NCBI GenBank assembly: GCA_033239525.1
Contig: BSYO01000031.1
Location: 496,001-560,000, forward strand
Direction of reading: 5' to 3'
From: Nepenthes gracilis
Lineage: Eukaryota; Streptophyta; Magnoliopsida; Caryophyllales; Nepenthaceae
DNA length: 64,000 bases
In this document: positions 34,457 through 47,141 of the stretch, one piece after another
How the letters are laid out: each line of letters begins with the position of its first letter
How positions within the stretch are numbered: the first letter of the stretch is position 1
The notes under the pieces: model-generated
What the model saw: the letters and a program-made list of their open reading frames with translations, nothing else
The model's database searches: none
Told to the model about the DNA's origin: nothing
Position numbers and translations under genes: made by a program

Positions 34457-36863
34457 CCTTGTATGCATAGTATTTGGTCTCGTCTTATTTTTACTCATTA
34501 TTTTTGTGTATATAAAGTTTTAAAATTATATAAAAATTTACTAATTCATCAAAAGAGATTTTGATTATGTGTGTAGATGTAATCCAAATGAGCTTCTTCT
34601 GCGTCACCCGCCTCTTTAAGGATTCTACTTCTCCTTTCTCAAATTTCTCTGACCACCCCTCAACAGTAAAAATGGGGGAATATAGATATTAAAAAAACAC
34701 AATTTAGTTATTATTTAGATATTTTTAATAATATGATATCTCATCTATTTATATATACTAACGATTTTATACAAAAATAAATGAATTAATGTGTGCCACG
34801 CTACTCAATGGTATCCAAAGGGTGATCAAATGATGTCTTTAAGACATTTTTAGTTTGAATAATACGACAGTACCACTTGAATTTAGATAAATCTTGTTGG
34901 GTCCAGCACTATTTTGAGTTGATTTAATCACATTAGCCTAGCCCATTTATATAAAAAGAGGCCTAAAATTGATCAACACAGACTAAGAAGAATAGGCACG
35001 TAATCGGCCTAATCTATCATAATCTAAGAAAGAATTTTATAATAAAAAATTTATCCAAAATCAAGAGAACTCAAACCAGTCAGTCTGATTGTCGGGCAAT
35101 TAAGATCTTAAATCTAGACTATGTTCTAGGAGGTAGTCAATATTGAGCTAGAGGCACAAGTTCAATGTGACTGTGTTGATTTGTCAAGTGGCCGATCGAC
35201 TTTTAACACTTTGTTGGTATTTTTTTTATAGTAGTTCACCTATTGACACAGTATAATTGGCATGATCCAGTGTGAGCAACATTCAACATGGTGCAGGACC
35301 TAAAACATGCATAATGACTGCTAATTTAAATGGTTAGCAATTAACTCCATTGTCGGGTCGTGGCATGTAAACCCAATGCAGAGAAATGATCATTGGTCTT
35401 CAAGCCACTTTAAATACTGGCCACCTCATCATAAGAAGGGGATCGAGCAATCTAAACTTGAGAGGAACAAATTACAATTGTACTTGCCCTTAGAGAACTT
35501 TGGCCTCCAGTAGATTTACTTAACTCTTAATGTCTAATCTTACAATATTTAGCTTGTATGGAAAAATATTTAAAACTCGTTCTTGAAATATATCTTATAA
35601 AATGTAGAGGCTAGTTCTCAATTTATAATTCTCTTACTTTCTCTCTTTCTAATTTGATTGTTAATCTTAAAAATTTTGACTTGAATATTAAAAAATAATC
35701 TAAAAAGCTATTATTTTAATTTTTACTATATAAAATTTAAATTGAAAAATTTAAGAGCTAGATCTGAAATTTTATTAACCCATAATATTTGGCACGCGAA
35801 CATGGTAATCTAACACGGTATTAAGTCATACAACTTATACTATAATTAATTAATAATATAATATTTATTTATTTATTTATATTAATATATTTATGTAAAA
35901 ATTATAAAAATAAAATAAAATATTATCTGACTCGAAGGCATGGCAACACTTTTTTATTTTTATTTTTTTTGTATTAATGTCTCATAAATCTTGCAGCCCC
36001 AGTCTTCAGGGACATATTATTATAGCAAGTGCATTAATTATGAATTTGATCGAGATGTAGACACAAGACATGACTTAATTGTCAGACGCAGACATGGCCA
36101 ATTGTCCCACCTACCAGCCCGGAAATATCAAACATATTTTAATTAACAATTTTGAGAAGGGTATTTTTTTAAAAAATAATTTATGAATAAGATTTTAATA
36201 AGATAAAATATATATTTATTCATAATTTCTGGGTATTTATTTCGGAGAATACCAAGCCATATTTAAAATATAAATTAAATAAAATAATAACAGTCATAAA
36301 AAAATTAAAATTAATAAAATTTTTATTATCGAGTAAAAAGAAAATAAATATAATGATAAAAAATAAAATTAAGGTAAATTAACCATAATAATATTTAAGA
36401 AACCCTAATTAAGAAGGAAAAGCTCGGAAGAACTTAAACATCTCTGTAGAAGATATTGAGATAATATTAATAATTTATGGTTATATTATTTTTTAGAATA
36501 ATTAATTATATTATAAAACATATTAAAATTGTCTGTCTGCTCTCCCCCCCCCCCAAAAAAGAGAAAAAAAAAAATAAAAAACGGATTGACATTTAGAAAC
36601 CAATGGACGCCGTTGCCGGAACGAGATATTGAAGGAGGGGAGACAAAGCTCAGTGCTTCCGAGTAATGGCAATGCAGGCCAGTTTATATACGGCTTCAGT
36701 AACTTGTCAAATCAATAGCATTACCACAAAATAAATTAAAAAAAACATAATAAATAAATAAATAAATAAATAATCTGATCTAATAAAAACTCAAAAGGCT
36801 ACCAAAATTGTTATGTGATACTCCAGTATTTACAGAAACTCCTACTCTATGTTTGATTGAAAA

Positions 36864-36871
<8 letters not shown>

Positions 36872-36911
<40 letters not shown>
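36872..36911. repeat. (AT)n microsatellite after an A-tract
   Basis: About 20 perfect AT units preceded by a run of about 13 A. Confidence 0.95.
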
Positions 36912-36915
<4 letters not shown>

Positions 36916-38363
36916 TTATGAAAATAAATATTTTTTTATTTAATTATATTTTAATTAAAAATAAATGTTTTTATAAAAATATTTATTTTAATATATATGT
37001 GAATAAAAATTATCATATCTCATTAGGTAATTTTAATTTTTATATATGTAAAAATAATAATTTTTATATTATTATTATTATTATTATTACTATTTTTACC
37101 TTATTTTTTATACTATTTTATAAATTAAATAATAAAATATTAATTTTTACCATATTTTATTCTAACAACTAAATATGAGAATAATAATTTTTACTATATT
37201 CTTATTTTATTCTATTTCATAAAAATAATTATTTTATTATTACCTTATTTTATTTTAACAATTAAATGTACCTGTCTTTTCAATTGAAAAATATTTTTTT
37301 ATTTTATGTAGAAAAGTGGTTTTCTTGGTAGATTTATTTTTTATTAATAATAATAATTTAATTAATATAAAATAATTATGTTAATTTTTTAAAAAAATTA
37401 AATAATTTTATGTTAAAAATATTAATTATTTAATATTAATTGAATCATTATGATTAAAAATAGCAAAGACCTTAAATTTGTTTTAAGCAATGGTAAAAAA
37501 AAAAAAAAAAAGGGAACTACAGAATTTGAAATGAAAACTTAGAAAAATTAAATTGCCATATTGCTCTGGTTTCATCAAATGATTTCTCTACATTTTTTCT
37601 GTTTTTGTGATATAATATTTATTAGATATTTTACAATTATTTTTAAAATAAATTTAAATAAAATAATATTTATTTATATAAGCTTATTAAAATAAATAAT
37701 AAAATATAATATGATTAAATATATTCTTAAATAACCGAAAATACTACTAGGAATATACAATTATGCATAAAATTATTTCATGTCTATGCTCTTTATTTAA
37801 AGAATTCAAATCGATTACATTTACTTCTCTCTCTTGTTAATATTAATGAGTGCTGCACTGAATTACAATTAAAGATGTCAAGTCCCAAAGATGACAAATC
37901 AAACGATGGAAAAGACTGTTTACATATAACACTTCAAAAAGACTGTTTATTTAACTATTTTAAATAATTACATCAAATATATAATTTAGTAAAATAGAAA
38001 AATAACAAATTTATAATTATTTAAATATTTTTTTTAAAGATCAGATATATTAAAAAATAAATTTTTAAATAAAAAATTAAATTATGAGATGTCATAATAT
38101 TTACCCATTTTGATAAATTGTAAAATATTTACCATGGGGGATGGTTTTAGTAAGAGATAGTATTTGGACGAGTAAATTGATGTCATAATCTTGAGGATTT
38201 TGATGGGATTATATAATGAAATTAGCCCCTTTTTTAACGACTGTCTCGGCCTTTTTTGGGAAATCAGTTGGTGCATAAATTATAATTTTTAATGTTGGGG
38301 GGTTAGTGCATGAATATTCATATTAGTGGTGTATGATAACGAATAATAAAACAAAGTTGAGCA

Positions 38364-38387
38364 CATATATATATATATATATATATT
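38364..38387. repeat. (AT)n microsatellite
   Basis: About 11-12 AT units close to the left border of the retroelement cluster. Confidence 0.9.
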
Positions 38388-38479
38388 ACATTCATGATTT
38401 TGAGATTCAATTATTATCTGCATAATTTTTAATCATCTTTAAATATATTTTGGATTGTTAATTATTTAAAACTTATATT

Positions 38480-40006
38480 TTTATTTTATTGACCAAAAAA
38501 AAAAAATAAATACCTTATCAAAATATAATCTGATATAGCTTCACAAATCGATAGACAGGTCAAATCATAGGAATCAAAATATCACATCTAAAAATGACTC
38601 TGAAAACTGATAAACATGACCTCGACTATATGTAAAGAAAGATTGTCCATGCTAAATTAGAGTAGCTAAAATCATAATCCAACTAAGCTACCAAGAAAAA
38701 CCAAACTCATACATTTTCATAAATTGAATATAATCAAAGCTAAATAAACTAAAAATTGATATTAACTATTGTTCTAATAAAACATTAATACTAAATTGGT
38801 ATCTCAAATCCTAAACTACCTTTGGATAGCCGTTTTTCAGTCCAAAATTATCACGATGTCAGCTCTAAAGTAGATAATAAATAATGACAATAGTTAAATT
38901 CATGAATTATTGTTGGTGACCATAAAGAAAATATCCCAAATACAATACCTAATATCAAATTAGACACGACAAAATAACCAAAAACTGCTGATAATAATAA
39001 TCACGACAATGACCACAAAATCACTCTAAACTACCTGCTTGGATATTAAACGTTGGCCATAACTTGCTATACGAATTGTAAGGAAAATCGATAGTCCAAA
39101 ATATTACATAATCACAATGTCAAATTGGTATAGTCATATGCAATTGTTAAACTGATACGAAGACAAACCAAACAATTCCCCATCACAAATCAACGTATAC
39201 ATAACGTACTCAAAGAATAACCAAAATACAAATATAAGTTCGAAATATAAACTTTAAGTACAAAAAGACATAAATTAAATCACTCTAATTATCATCGTCA
39301 AAACTCCCCACAAGCAATCCATATTTCTCTAATATAAAAGGGTTAAAAATAGTAAAATTATGAATCAAATACTCAATAATTATTAGTATACGTATACAAC
39401 GAAATAATCATGTCCATAAATTAGAGTGACGAAGTGAAAATAATAAAGCATGTGCGAAAATTTGATATGGAATAAGATCCAACAAGTTAAATGTCCAAAT
39501 GTATGAAACATCAAGTTATTCAACATCTAAATATGATTTTGTACATAACATTGTAAGCTATATACAAATATCATATGGTCCAAATGTATAAAATCATCCA
39601 AATTCTCAAAATCCAAGGTTCAAATACCAGAATTGGATAAATTTGAGTATTGAGCATATCTCAAATGCAGAAAAAATTTTAAAAATCTAAAATATTTAAA
39701 ATCTAAGAATCAAAGATTAAAAAACTAACTCTGAGAAAGGATTACAGGTATTCCTAGTAACGTTATACCAAATTATTACTGTTTAGACTCATAGACGAGG
39801 TTAAATACTACTTTTTTTTTACCATTCGTGAATAATAAGTGTAGTCTATAAGTCTATCTGAATATATTAAGACGTCTAAATATATTAGTTTTGTTTAACT
39901 TTTTATAATTGTTCTCAACAAAATGCCAAATTGGGAGACTCTATAACAAATGTCCAAATTTTTTCTATAATGAAAAAATATAAAACTTTCATTGGAAGGA
40001 AATACA
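38480..40006 (-). repeat. Degenerate LTR-like sequence flanking element 1
   Basis: The right part (about 39700-39960) repeats, with divergence, the order of motifs in the element-1 LTR at about 40930-41170: AAGGATTACA, ACTGTTTAGACTCATAGA, TCTGAATATATTAAGACGTC, AATATATTAGTTTTG. The left part is poorly matched. I read it as an older, related LTR into or beside which element 1 inserted. Its left end is uncertain. Confidence 0.5.
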
Positions 40007-42052
40007 TGCCACAAACCTAGACCAAAATAGATCTAAATAATTATAATTCATGGAAAGTATAAATTCCAAGACAATATAACAATCCTAACCCTGGTGTGAC
40101 AAACAAATGAATCACATAATCCCAATATGTCAACAACAAAATTTTATAAATTATATGATCTCATCGAATGACCATTCGAACAATAAAACAAATGACCTAC
40201 TACACAATATTGTAAGGAAGGGACAACTAACCACAAAATAATCTAATGTACACAACCCAACGAATCCTGTACAAACCAAAGGCCAACGACCAATCGATCT
40301 CATTACTCAAAATAAATTTGGTACAAATCTAGTCTAAAAATGAAACTAAACCCATCAAAATAGACGAGTGGCGATCGACCTTGTCCAAATTCCTTCAATA
40401 TATCTAAATTCATTAATTTAAATGGATAAAAAATAAAAATATGAATTTAAAATTCAGTAAGTATCAATATATATAAAAGATAAAACATATGCGTCCAAAA
40501 TAAGGAAAAGGGGTGATAAACAAATTCAAAGCGCATAAAAGCCACAAATTTACACGCTTGCCAGTGAAAAGTCAAAGGTAGTCATGTACTCAAAAGTATA
40601 ATTTAAATAAAAATATAGTCCCATTTGGACGTACTCCAAACGAAACGTGATTCAGAATAAAATCATATAATCGAAGTCATAGCATAGGCCAAACAGAACA
40701 TAATCTGAACAAAATATAATCTAGATCAAAATCACATATGAACAAAAAAAAGTCCAAAATAAAATCACATTAGAAAGAAAAATATTTCGGAATGAAACCA
40801 TATATCCAAACGTACGAGACTGACTAAATCCCAACTATGGGCAAATTCGCCAATCTCAAATGAAGTTCAATATAAATCAATGCTGAAAACTTATCAAAAT
40901 CCAAAATATATACAAATTGGAGTACCGAAAACTAAAGGATTAATTTGAAGAAGGGTTATACATACTCTTGAAAATCTTGAGCCATATTAACCACTATTTA
41001 GACCCATGGATAGAGCTGTCTATATACGCTATCCTATAGATAAGGAACATATTCACTATATTTTATCACCCATAGTGTTGGATGTAATTCTTAAATTTGT
41101 TTGATATATTAGGATGATCGAATATATTAGTTTCATTCAATTACCTTATGATGGTTTTTTTTTTAAACACTGAATGGGGAGGATCATTTACATCACAAAA
41201 TTTTTTTCTGTTGGCAAAAAAGGGGAGTCACAAAACGTTTTCCATTGGGAAAGGGTCACAAAGCTTTCCCCGTCAGGAGAGGATCACATAACGAATTGAA
41301 TCATATCACATATCACAAAGGTAGAGACTCTAAACCCCAGGTAGAGATACATGTATACCAATGCATAGCCCATACATGTTTTAATGACTTTTTCCATATA
41401 AATATATTGATATATAAAGATATAGTTTCAAATATTTACCCCTTTTTTTACAATATAGCAAAACTATCAAATATTCATAAATCTTGAACAAAACACCCAA
41501 ATTATAGATAAAAATAACATGCATGTACGAATAAAACAAATAGGGTAAATAAAAATAGCACGTATGAATATTAAATATTCAAAATGTAAGTAAAACTTAT
41601 CAGATATGAAAACAGAAAAAGGATAGGGTGTAAGGATACTTGTCTTAACCTCCTACCATATAAATCTAACAAAAGGATACTCTAATCTACAATTTATTTT
41701 CTTCATTTCTCATCTTTCTCATCATCTCTTTCTCTTCTCTTCCTTCTCCCAAGCAAAATGACTACATAGTACACTGTCCTGCATTAAATAGGCTAGCCGG
41801 TGCTCAAATGCCACTCAAAATATTCCTCAAATGTCAGCCTTGCGGCAAATGATGTTTGAGCGCTGCTCGGGTGCCCTTCAAGCACCACCAATCTGGATTC
41901 AGTGCTTGGGTGCATGGTAGGCGCGCCATAGGCGCCAGCCTACTGCTCTAATTTTATTCACAATTTTACAATATATAATTATCTTCAATAATCCAATATA
42001 CCCAAAATAACATATATTACTAAAATAAATCAAATAAAAATCGGATATTACA
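40007..42052 (-). repeat. Element 1 3' LTR, about 2046 bp
   Basis: On the plus strand it starts TGCCACAAACC and ends GGATATTACA, so it has TG...CA ends. It is followed by a purine-rich PPT on the minus strand (plus ACTCTTTCCTCCTTATA). Its reverse complement matches the solo LTR at 59449-62487 along its whole length once that copy's insertion is removed (2046 versus about 2028 bp). The TATA-like ATTAAATAGG lies near 41783-41793 on the complementary strand, leaving a short U3 and a transcribed leader of about 1.7 kb. Confidence 0.85.
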
Positions 42053-42089
42053 ACTCTTTCCTCCTTATAAAAATTTTATTTTCAAAATT

Positions 42090-43514
42090 TATGTACCTCA
42101 AAATTCTAACGAGTAGGGTTATTTCTCCCGAACTTTCTCCTTGTGTCCCATGTCACTTTCTTGACTAAATGGTTTTTCCAACGAAACTATTATATTCCTT
42201 AATACTTGATCCTTTCTGTCCAAAACCTAAACTAAAACTTTAACATAAGTTAAATTCTCATAAATTTGTAATAGTTCATACTTGATCAAATGCGAATATC
42301 ATACATATACTTCCTCAATATAGAAACATTAAAATATATCATGACAATCTGTCAAACTTGGAGGCAAAGCCAATCTATAGGCTACCCTTCCGATTTGCTG
42401 TAAAATTTCAAATGGCCTAATGAATCTCAATTTCAATTTACCTTTCACCCTGAACCCTAGGATTCCTGTTTTAGGAGACACCTTTAAAAATATTTGATTA
42501 CTCACATTGAAACTCAAATCAGATCTCCTTCTATAGGTATAACTCTTCTAGTGACTCTGTGCAATAATCAGTCGATCTCGAATAATCTTAACATTATTTA
42601 AAGTGTCTTGAAAAATATTGGGGCCCAAAAGTTTGTGGTCACTAATCAATTCCCAATTGATAGGAAACCTGCATCTTCGTCCATATAAAGCCTCGAAAGA
42701 AGCTCTCGATACTCGACCGATAAGTTTTATTATAAGCAAACTCGACTAGTGGTAAATAAGTGTCACAATTTTCTTTCACCTCCAAAACTAATACTTTCAA
42801 CATATCTTTCAAGATTTGGATAGTCCTATCAAATTGACCGTCTGTCTACGAATGAAATATCATAATAAATTTTAATTTGGTACCCAGCTCCTTATGTAAA
42901 CTTTTCCAAGATTTTGATACAAACCTCAGATCATAATTGAAGACTATCAAAGTTGGAATATTATGAAACCTTATGAGCTCATTAATGTATAGACAGGCCA
43001 ACTTATCTCATGAATACGTCATCCTGATTGGCAAGAAGTGAGCTGATTTTATCATCTTATCCATAATCACCCAAATTGCATTCAAATTTCTCGTTGTTCT
43101 AGGCAAACTCAAAATAAAATTTATCGTGGTATGCTCCTATTTCCAATTAGGAATCATCAAAGGATGCAAAAATTCTGGAGGCTTCTTATACTCAGCTTTC
43201 ACTTGTTAACATACAATGTATCTTGCCATAAATACCACAATCTCCCAACTCATGTTATGCCACCATGAATTCTTCTTCATATTTTGATACATCTTATTCA
43301 TTCTGAGATGAATCGTATATTTTAATCTATGGGCCTCATTCAAGATTTTCTCCTTCATCTTCCTAATATTCAGAACACAAATCCTATCTGGAAAGAAAAG
43401 AATTCCATCTACTTGCATATTAAAATCCACCCACGACTCATTAGCTAAATTTTTGACAATTTTCATCAAATATGGGTCGTTTATATGAGTCTCTTTAATC
43501 CTCTCCAAAATCAC
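42090..43514 (-). pseudogene. Element 1 integrase remnant
   Basis: Minus strand. H2C2 zinc-binding region near 43206-43350 (HRLKYTIHLRMNKMYQNMKK, then WW and VARYIVC). Core near 42700-43080 with MDKMIKSAHFLPIR, TLIVFNYDLRF, TDGQFDRTIQILKDML and FEALYGRRCRFPINW. C-terminal GRVAYRLALPPSL near 42340-42420. Of the D,D,E triad only the first Asp remains; the second reads Asn and the Glu reads Asp. At least two in-frame stops lie in the core. Confidence 0.85.
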
Positions 43515-43517
43515 GGG

Positions 43518-44110
43518 CTACACTTGGAGATATGACAACTTCATCCTATATTCTTGGAAATGTAACAGAATAGTGCAACTCTTCATTCCATCCAACATCT
43601 CCCATTCCTTGATCATTAAATGGGCTATCAAACCTAAAGGCTTCCCACTCCAAGTATCGGCAATTACATTCGTCTTCCTTGACTGATACTGGATATCACA
43701 ATTATAATTCTTTAAGAAATTCATCCACTTATGTTGCCACATGTTCAACTTTTTTTTTTTACAAAAATAGATATTTTAAGCTCTTGTGATTGGAATATAC
43801 TATAAATTTTTTCCCATACAGATAATGTCTCTAAATCTTTAATATAAAAATCACGGTCGCTAACCCTAAATTATGGGTGGAATAATTTTATTCCTGGACC
43901 TTCAATTGCTTTGACCCATTGGCAACCATCCGGCCACACTGTATCAACATACAACCCAAATCTTTCTTAGAAATATCACAATATATAACAAAGTCTCCAA
44001 ATCCATTAGGGATTGACAAAATCGATGTCGAAGTCAATCTATTCTTTGATTCTTGAAAACTCTTCTTACAATCATCATCCCAAATAAAGACTGTTCGTTT
44101 CTACTTCAAA
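43518..44110 (-). pseudogene. Element 1 RNase H remnant
   Basis: Minus strand reads FVIYCDISKKDLGCMLIQCG, RHYLYGKKFIVYSNHKSLKY and WMNFLKNYNCDIQYQSRKTN followed by VIADTWSGKPLG, the Ty3/Gypsy RNase H blocks. The usual YTDHKSL reads YSNHKSL, and stops interrupt the frame near 43890 and 43760. Confidence 0.85.
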
Positions 44111-44319
44111 TGTGTTAGTGGCACTGCAATCCTCAAAAAATTCTCAACAAATCATCTATTATATTTGGTTAAACCCAAGAAACTATGCATCTCCATGATA
44201 TTACTCGATCTATCCCAATTAACCACCATTTTAACCTTCTTCGGATCCACCGATACACCACCTTCAAAAATAATATGTCGCAAAAATGATACTTCTTTCA
44301 ACTAAAATTCATATTTTTT

Positions 44320-44830
44320 CAACTTAGCAAATAATAATTTTCCCATAAAATTTACAGTGTAGTCCTCAAATGGGTCTCGTGCTCCTCAAAATTTCTCGAA
44401 TAGATCAGAATACTATTGATAAAAATTATCACAAATTGATCCAAATGCGGTTAGAAAATATGATTTATAAGATTCATAAAAGATGCCGACGCATTCATTT
44501 ACCCAAAAAGCATAACCAAGAAGTCACAATGGCTGCACCTTATCTTAAAAGCCATCTTGGGTATATCCTCACACTTAATCCTCAATTGATGACACCTCAA
44601 ATATAGATCAATCTTAGAGAAAATTTGAGCTCCTTGAAATTGATTTAATAAATCATCTATTAACGGGAGGAGATACTTATTCTTTATCGTAATTTTATTC
44701 AATTCTCGATAATTCACGCATAACCTCATCGATCCATCATTTATAAAAAGCATTGGAACACCCTACGGTAAAACACTCAGCCTAATAAATTCCTTTTTCA
44801 ATAGATCTTACAATTGTCATTTCAACTCTT
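44320..44830 (-). pseudogene. Element 1 reverse transcriptase remnant
   Basis: Minus strand reads [44 protein letters not shown], then [18 protein letters not shown]. After a break comes VIIFINSILIYSRNFEEHETHLR. The catalytic F-I-D-D box reads FINS (codons at about 44412-44426), so both catalytic aspartates are lost. Confidence 0.88.
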
Positions 44831-44848
44831 TCAATTCAGATAAGACCA

Positions 44849-45660
44849 TCATATAAGGAGTCCTCCAAATCGGTGCAGATCCAAACATGACATTAATAAC
44901 AAACTCAATCTCTTGATCAGGTGGCAATTTGGGAAAACCCCCAGAAAGATATCCTCGAACTCACATACAATTGAAATCTCCTCAATGGCCATAGTATGAC
45001 TTTCAGATGTGATCACATATGCCAAATAAGTTTGGCATCCATCTTTCATCAAATGACTCGCATGCAAAGCTGAAATCAATCCCGTCATCTCCCTTCCAAC
45101 TCTTCCTTGAAACTTAAAGGATTCATATTCCAAAATATAACGGTTTACCCAAACCGGATATCAAAGTTGAAGTAATTCATACTAGTGTGATAGCACGCCA
45201 ACCAATTTATTTTTAAAATGACATCTAAGTCTAACATATCAATTAAAATCAAATTCGTAAACAACTAATATCCATTGACCCAAACCAGATACTGAGGACA
45301 CACGATATTAGCCAACAACAATTTACCCACCCAGGTAGACACCATCAATGCTCATTTCAGATATTGAGGAGGTACACCCAAATTGCAAACAAATCTAAGG
45401 GCCATAAAAGAATGTGTAACCCAAGGGTTAATCAAAATATGTGCCAAGAAATCAAAAATTTGCATATTACCTTTCACAACTAATGGATCTGCCCTAGCAT
45501 CTCATGTTGTTGTCGTAAAAGCTCTTTTAGGAACTGCCATCCTCCTATTCGGACACTCTGGAGGGGTTAGCAATCCTTTTCCGCGTGGTCCATCTGGCCA
45601 TAATTGAAGTAAGCTCCACTCTTATGATAGCACATTCTTCCAGTATAATTTCTCCCACAA
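44849..45660 (-). pseudogene. Element 1 protease/linker region and gag zinc knuckle
   Basis: The minus strand at 44849-45133 holds the protease-RT linker (AIEEISIVCEFEDIFLG...). At about 45585-45645 it reads CYHKSGAYFNYGQMDHAEKDC, a mutated C-x2-C-x-G-x3-H-x4-C knuckle in which the second Cys is lost and an insertion is present. The part between should be the aspartic protease; I cannot see an intact DTG/DSG motif. Confidence 0.65.
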
Positions 45661-46024
45661 AATTCAATACTGACCTCTTGAATTGGGGCTTTAGTGGAGA
45701 GGACTTTCCCTCGATCGATTTTCCTTTATCTTGACCTTTGGACCTCGAATGGGAGCCTTCGGCCCTTGAACTCTGACCTTGATCTTCCGATCTTCTCTCA
45801 AAATATTTCTCCTGTAACTATTCCCGTTCAATCAACAAAACCCGATCAAGCACCTCACTATAGGACCGTAATTAGAGGGATACTAACTACTTCCGAATCG
45901 AATTTTGCAGCTGTTGCAGAAACTTTCGGGCTCTCCAAGTCTCGTTTACTACAACATGGGAAGAAAAATATGACAACTCCGTAAACGTTTTTATCATACT
46001 CTACCACGGTCTTAATGCCTCACT

Positions 46025-46291
46025 TTAATTGACTAAACTCATTCTCCTTGATCTCTCGGATGGTGGACAAAGAAAACTTTCCTTGAAAGCCTCTACAAAA
46101 ATATCCCATGAAATTTTCTCATTCTCCATTCGCAAGATCTGGCACTGAATGGCACACCATTGGCTCGCCTTCCCCTCCTTCTTATAAGAGGCAAATTTGA
46201 CTTTGTCTTCATTTGGGGAATTAATTACCACAAATACCTTTTCCATTTTTTGAATCAAATTCTCGACCTTTATCATATTAAATTCTCTCAA
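46025..46291 (-). pseudogene. Element 1 gag (retrotrans_gag) fragment
   Basis: Minus strand, 88 codons: AENLIQKMEKVFVVINSPNED-type opening (here VENLIQKMEKVF), then VKFASYKKEGKASQWCAIQC and ISWDIFVEAFKESFLCPPSE. This is the capsid-like gag region of plant Ty3/Gypsy elements. The frame is open only over this fragment. Confidence 0.82.
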
Positions 46292-46575
46292 AAATTTCGG
46301 AACATGCTCACTCTTAAATCGGTCAAAGGGTGTTCTACTTTACCCCTGGTCAACCATCCTCCTCCTGTCCGTTATGTCCTGATATTGCCATTGGATAATG
46401 TAGTCTATTAAGTTGTTCATATGACTCATCATAACTTAATAATCATTCTCCCGATTCGAACATGAAGCTTCACTTTTTGAATATCTATTATCTGCCATAG
46501 ACGAAACCTATCATGCAAAATATCCAATTAATTATCTTTGCAAAAATTAACCCAAAGTATCTCTCCTCATAATTC

Positions 46576-46588
46576 TTCTCTAATACCA
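46576..46588 (-). other. Element 1 primer-binding site (initiator Met tRNA type)
   Basis: The complement reads TGGTATTAGAGA, ten of twelve bases matching the common plant PBS TGGTATCAGAGC. It lies a few bases inside the 5' LTR edge near 46594, as expected. Confidence 0.72.
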
Positions 46589-46593
46589 TTCAC

Positions 46594-47141
46594 TATCATG
46601 AACCCAGAACAAAGTTGATTTAATTAATTATTATTTATAAAAAGTAAAAATTTTAAGACAATATAACAAATTTCAACCTGGGCATGACAAATAAATGAAC
46701 CACATAATCCCAATATGTCAACAAAAAAATTTCATCTAACATAGGATTTTATTGGATAACCATCCGATTAATAAAACAAATAATCTGCTACACAATGATA
46801 TAAGGGAGGGACAACTAAGCACAAAATAATCCAATATACACAACCCAATGAATCCCGTACAAACCAAAGGTCTACGACCAGCTGATCTCATTACATAAAA
46901 TAAATATGATATAAATTCAGTCCAAAAGCGAAACTAAACTCACCATAACAAATGAACAACAGTCAATCTTATTTAAGCTTCTACAATATATCAAATCTTA
47001 TATTTTGAAAAGATAAGAAATGAAAATGTGAATTTAAAACTCAGTAAGTATCTGTATATATAAAAGATAACACATATGTGTCTAAAATAAGGAAGAGGGG
47101 TGATACACATTCAAAGCATGTAAAAGCTACAAATTCAGATG
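46594..47141 (-). repeat. Element 1 5' LTR, inner piece
   Basis: Matches the beginning of the 3' LTR at 40007-40555: shared AAGACAATATAACAA, ACATAATCCCAATATGTCAAC, GGACAACTAA, ACAACCCAA, GTACAAACCAAAGG and AATTTAAAACTCAGTAAGTAT. The match stops abruptly at 47141, where element 2 begins. Confidence 0.85.

Larger units (their letters stand above)
33961..38480. other. AT-rich intergenic region with simple repeats
   Basis: No supported coding sequence. Composition is extremely AT-rich from about 35800 to 38080. It contains several microsatellites (listed separately), a run of ten C around 36544-36553 and TAAA-type repeats at about 36748-36772. Open frames such as 36918-37172 are Asn/Ile/Tyr/Phe-only translations of AT-rich DNA. 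Confidence 0.7.

Noticed and set aside
36918..37172. ORF of 84 codons, almost only Asn, Ile, Tyr and Phe
   Set aside because: Translation of extremely AT-rich intergenic DNA; composition explains the lack of stops.
40007..42052. CRISPR-like or satellite reading of repeated short motifs in the LTR
   Set aside because: Spacing is irregular and the motifs belong to LTRs that are repeated as whole units with TG...CA ends.
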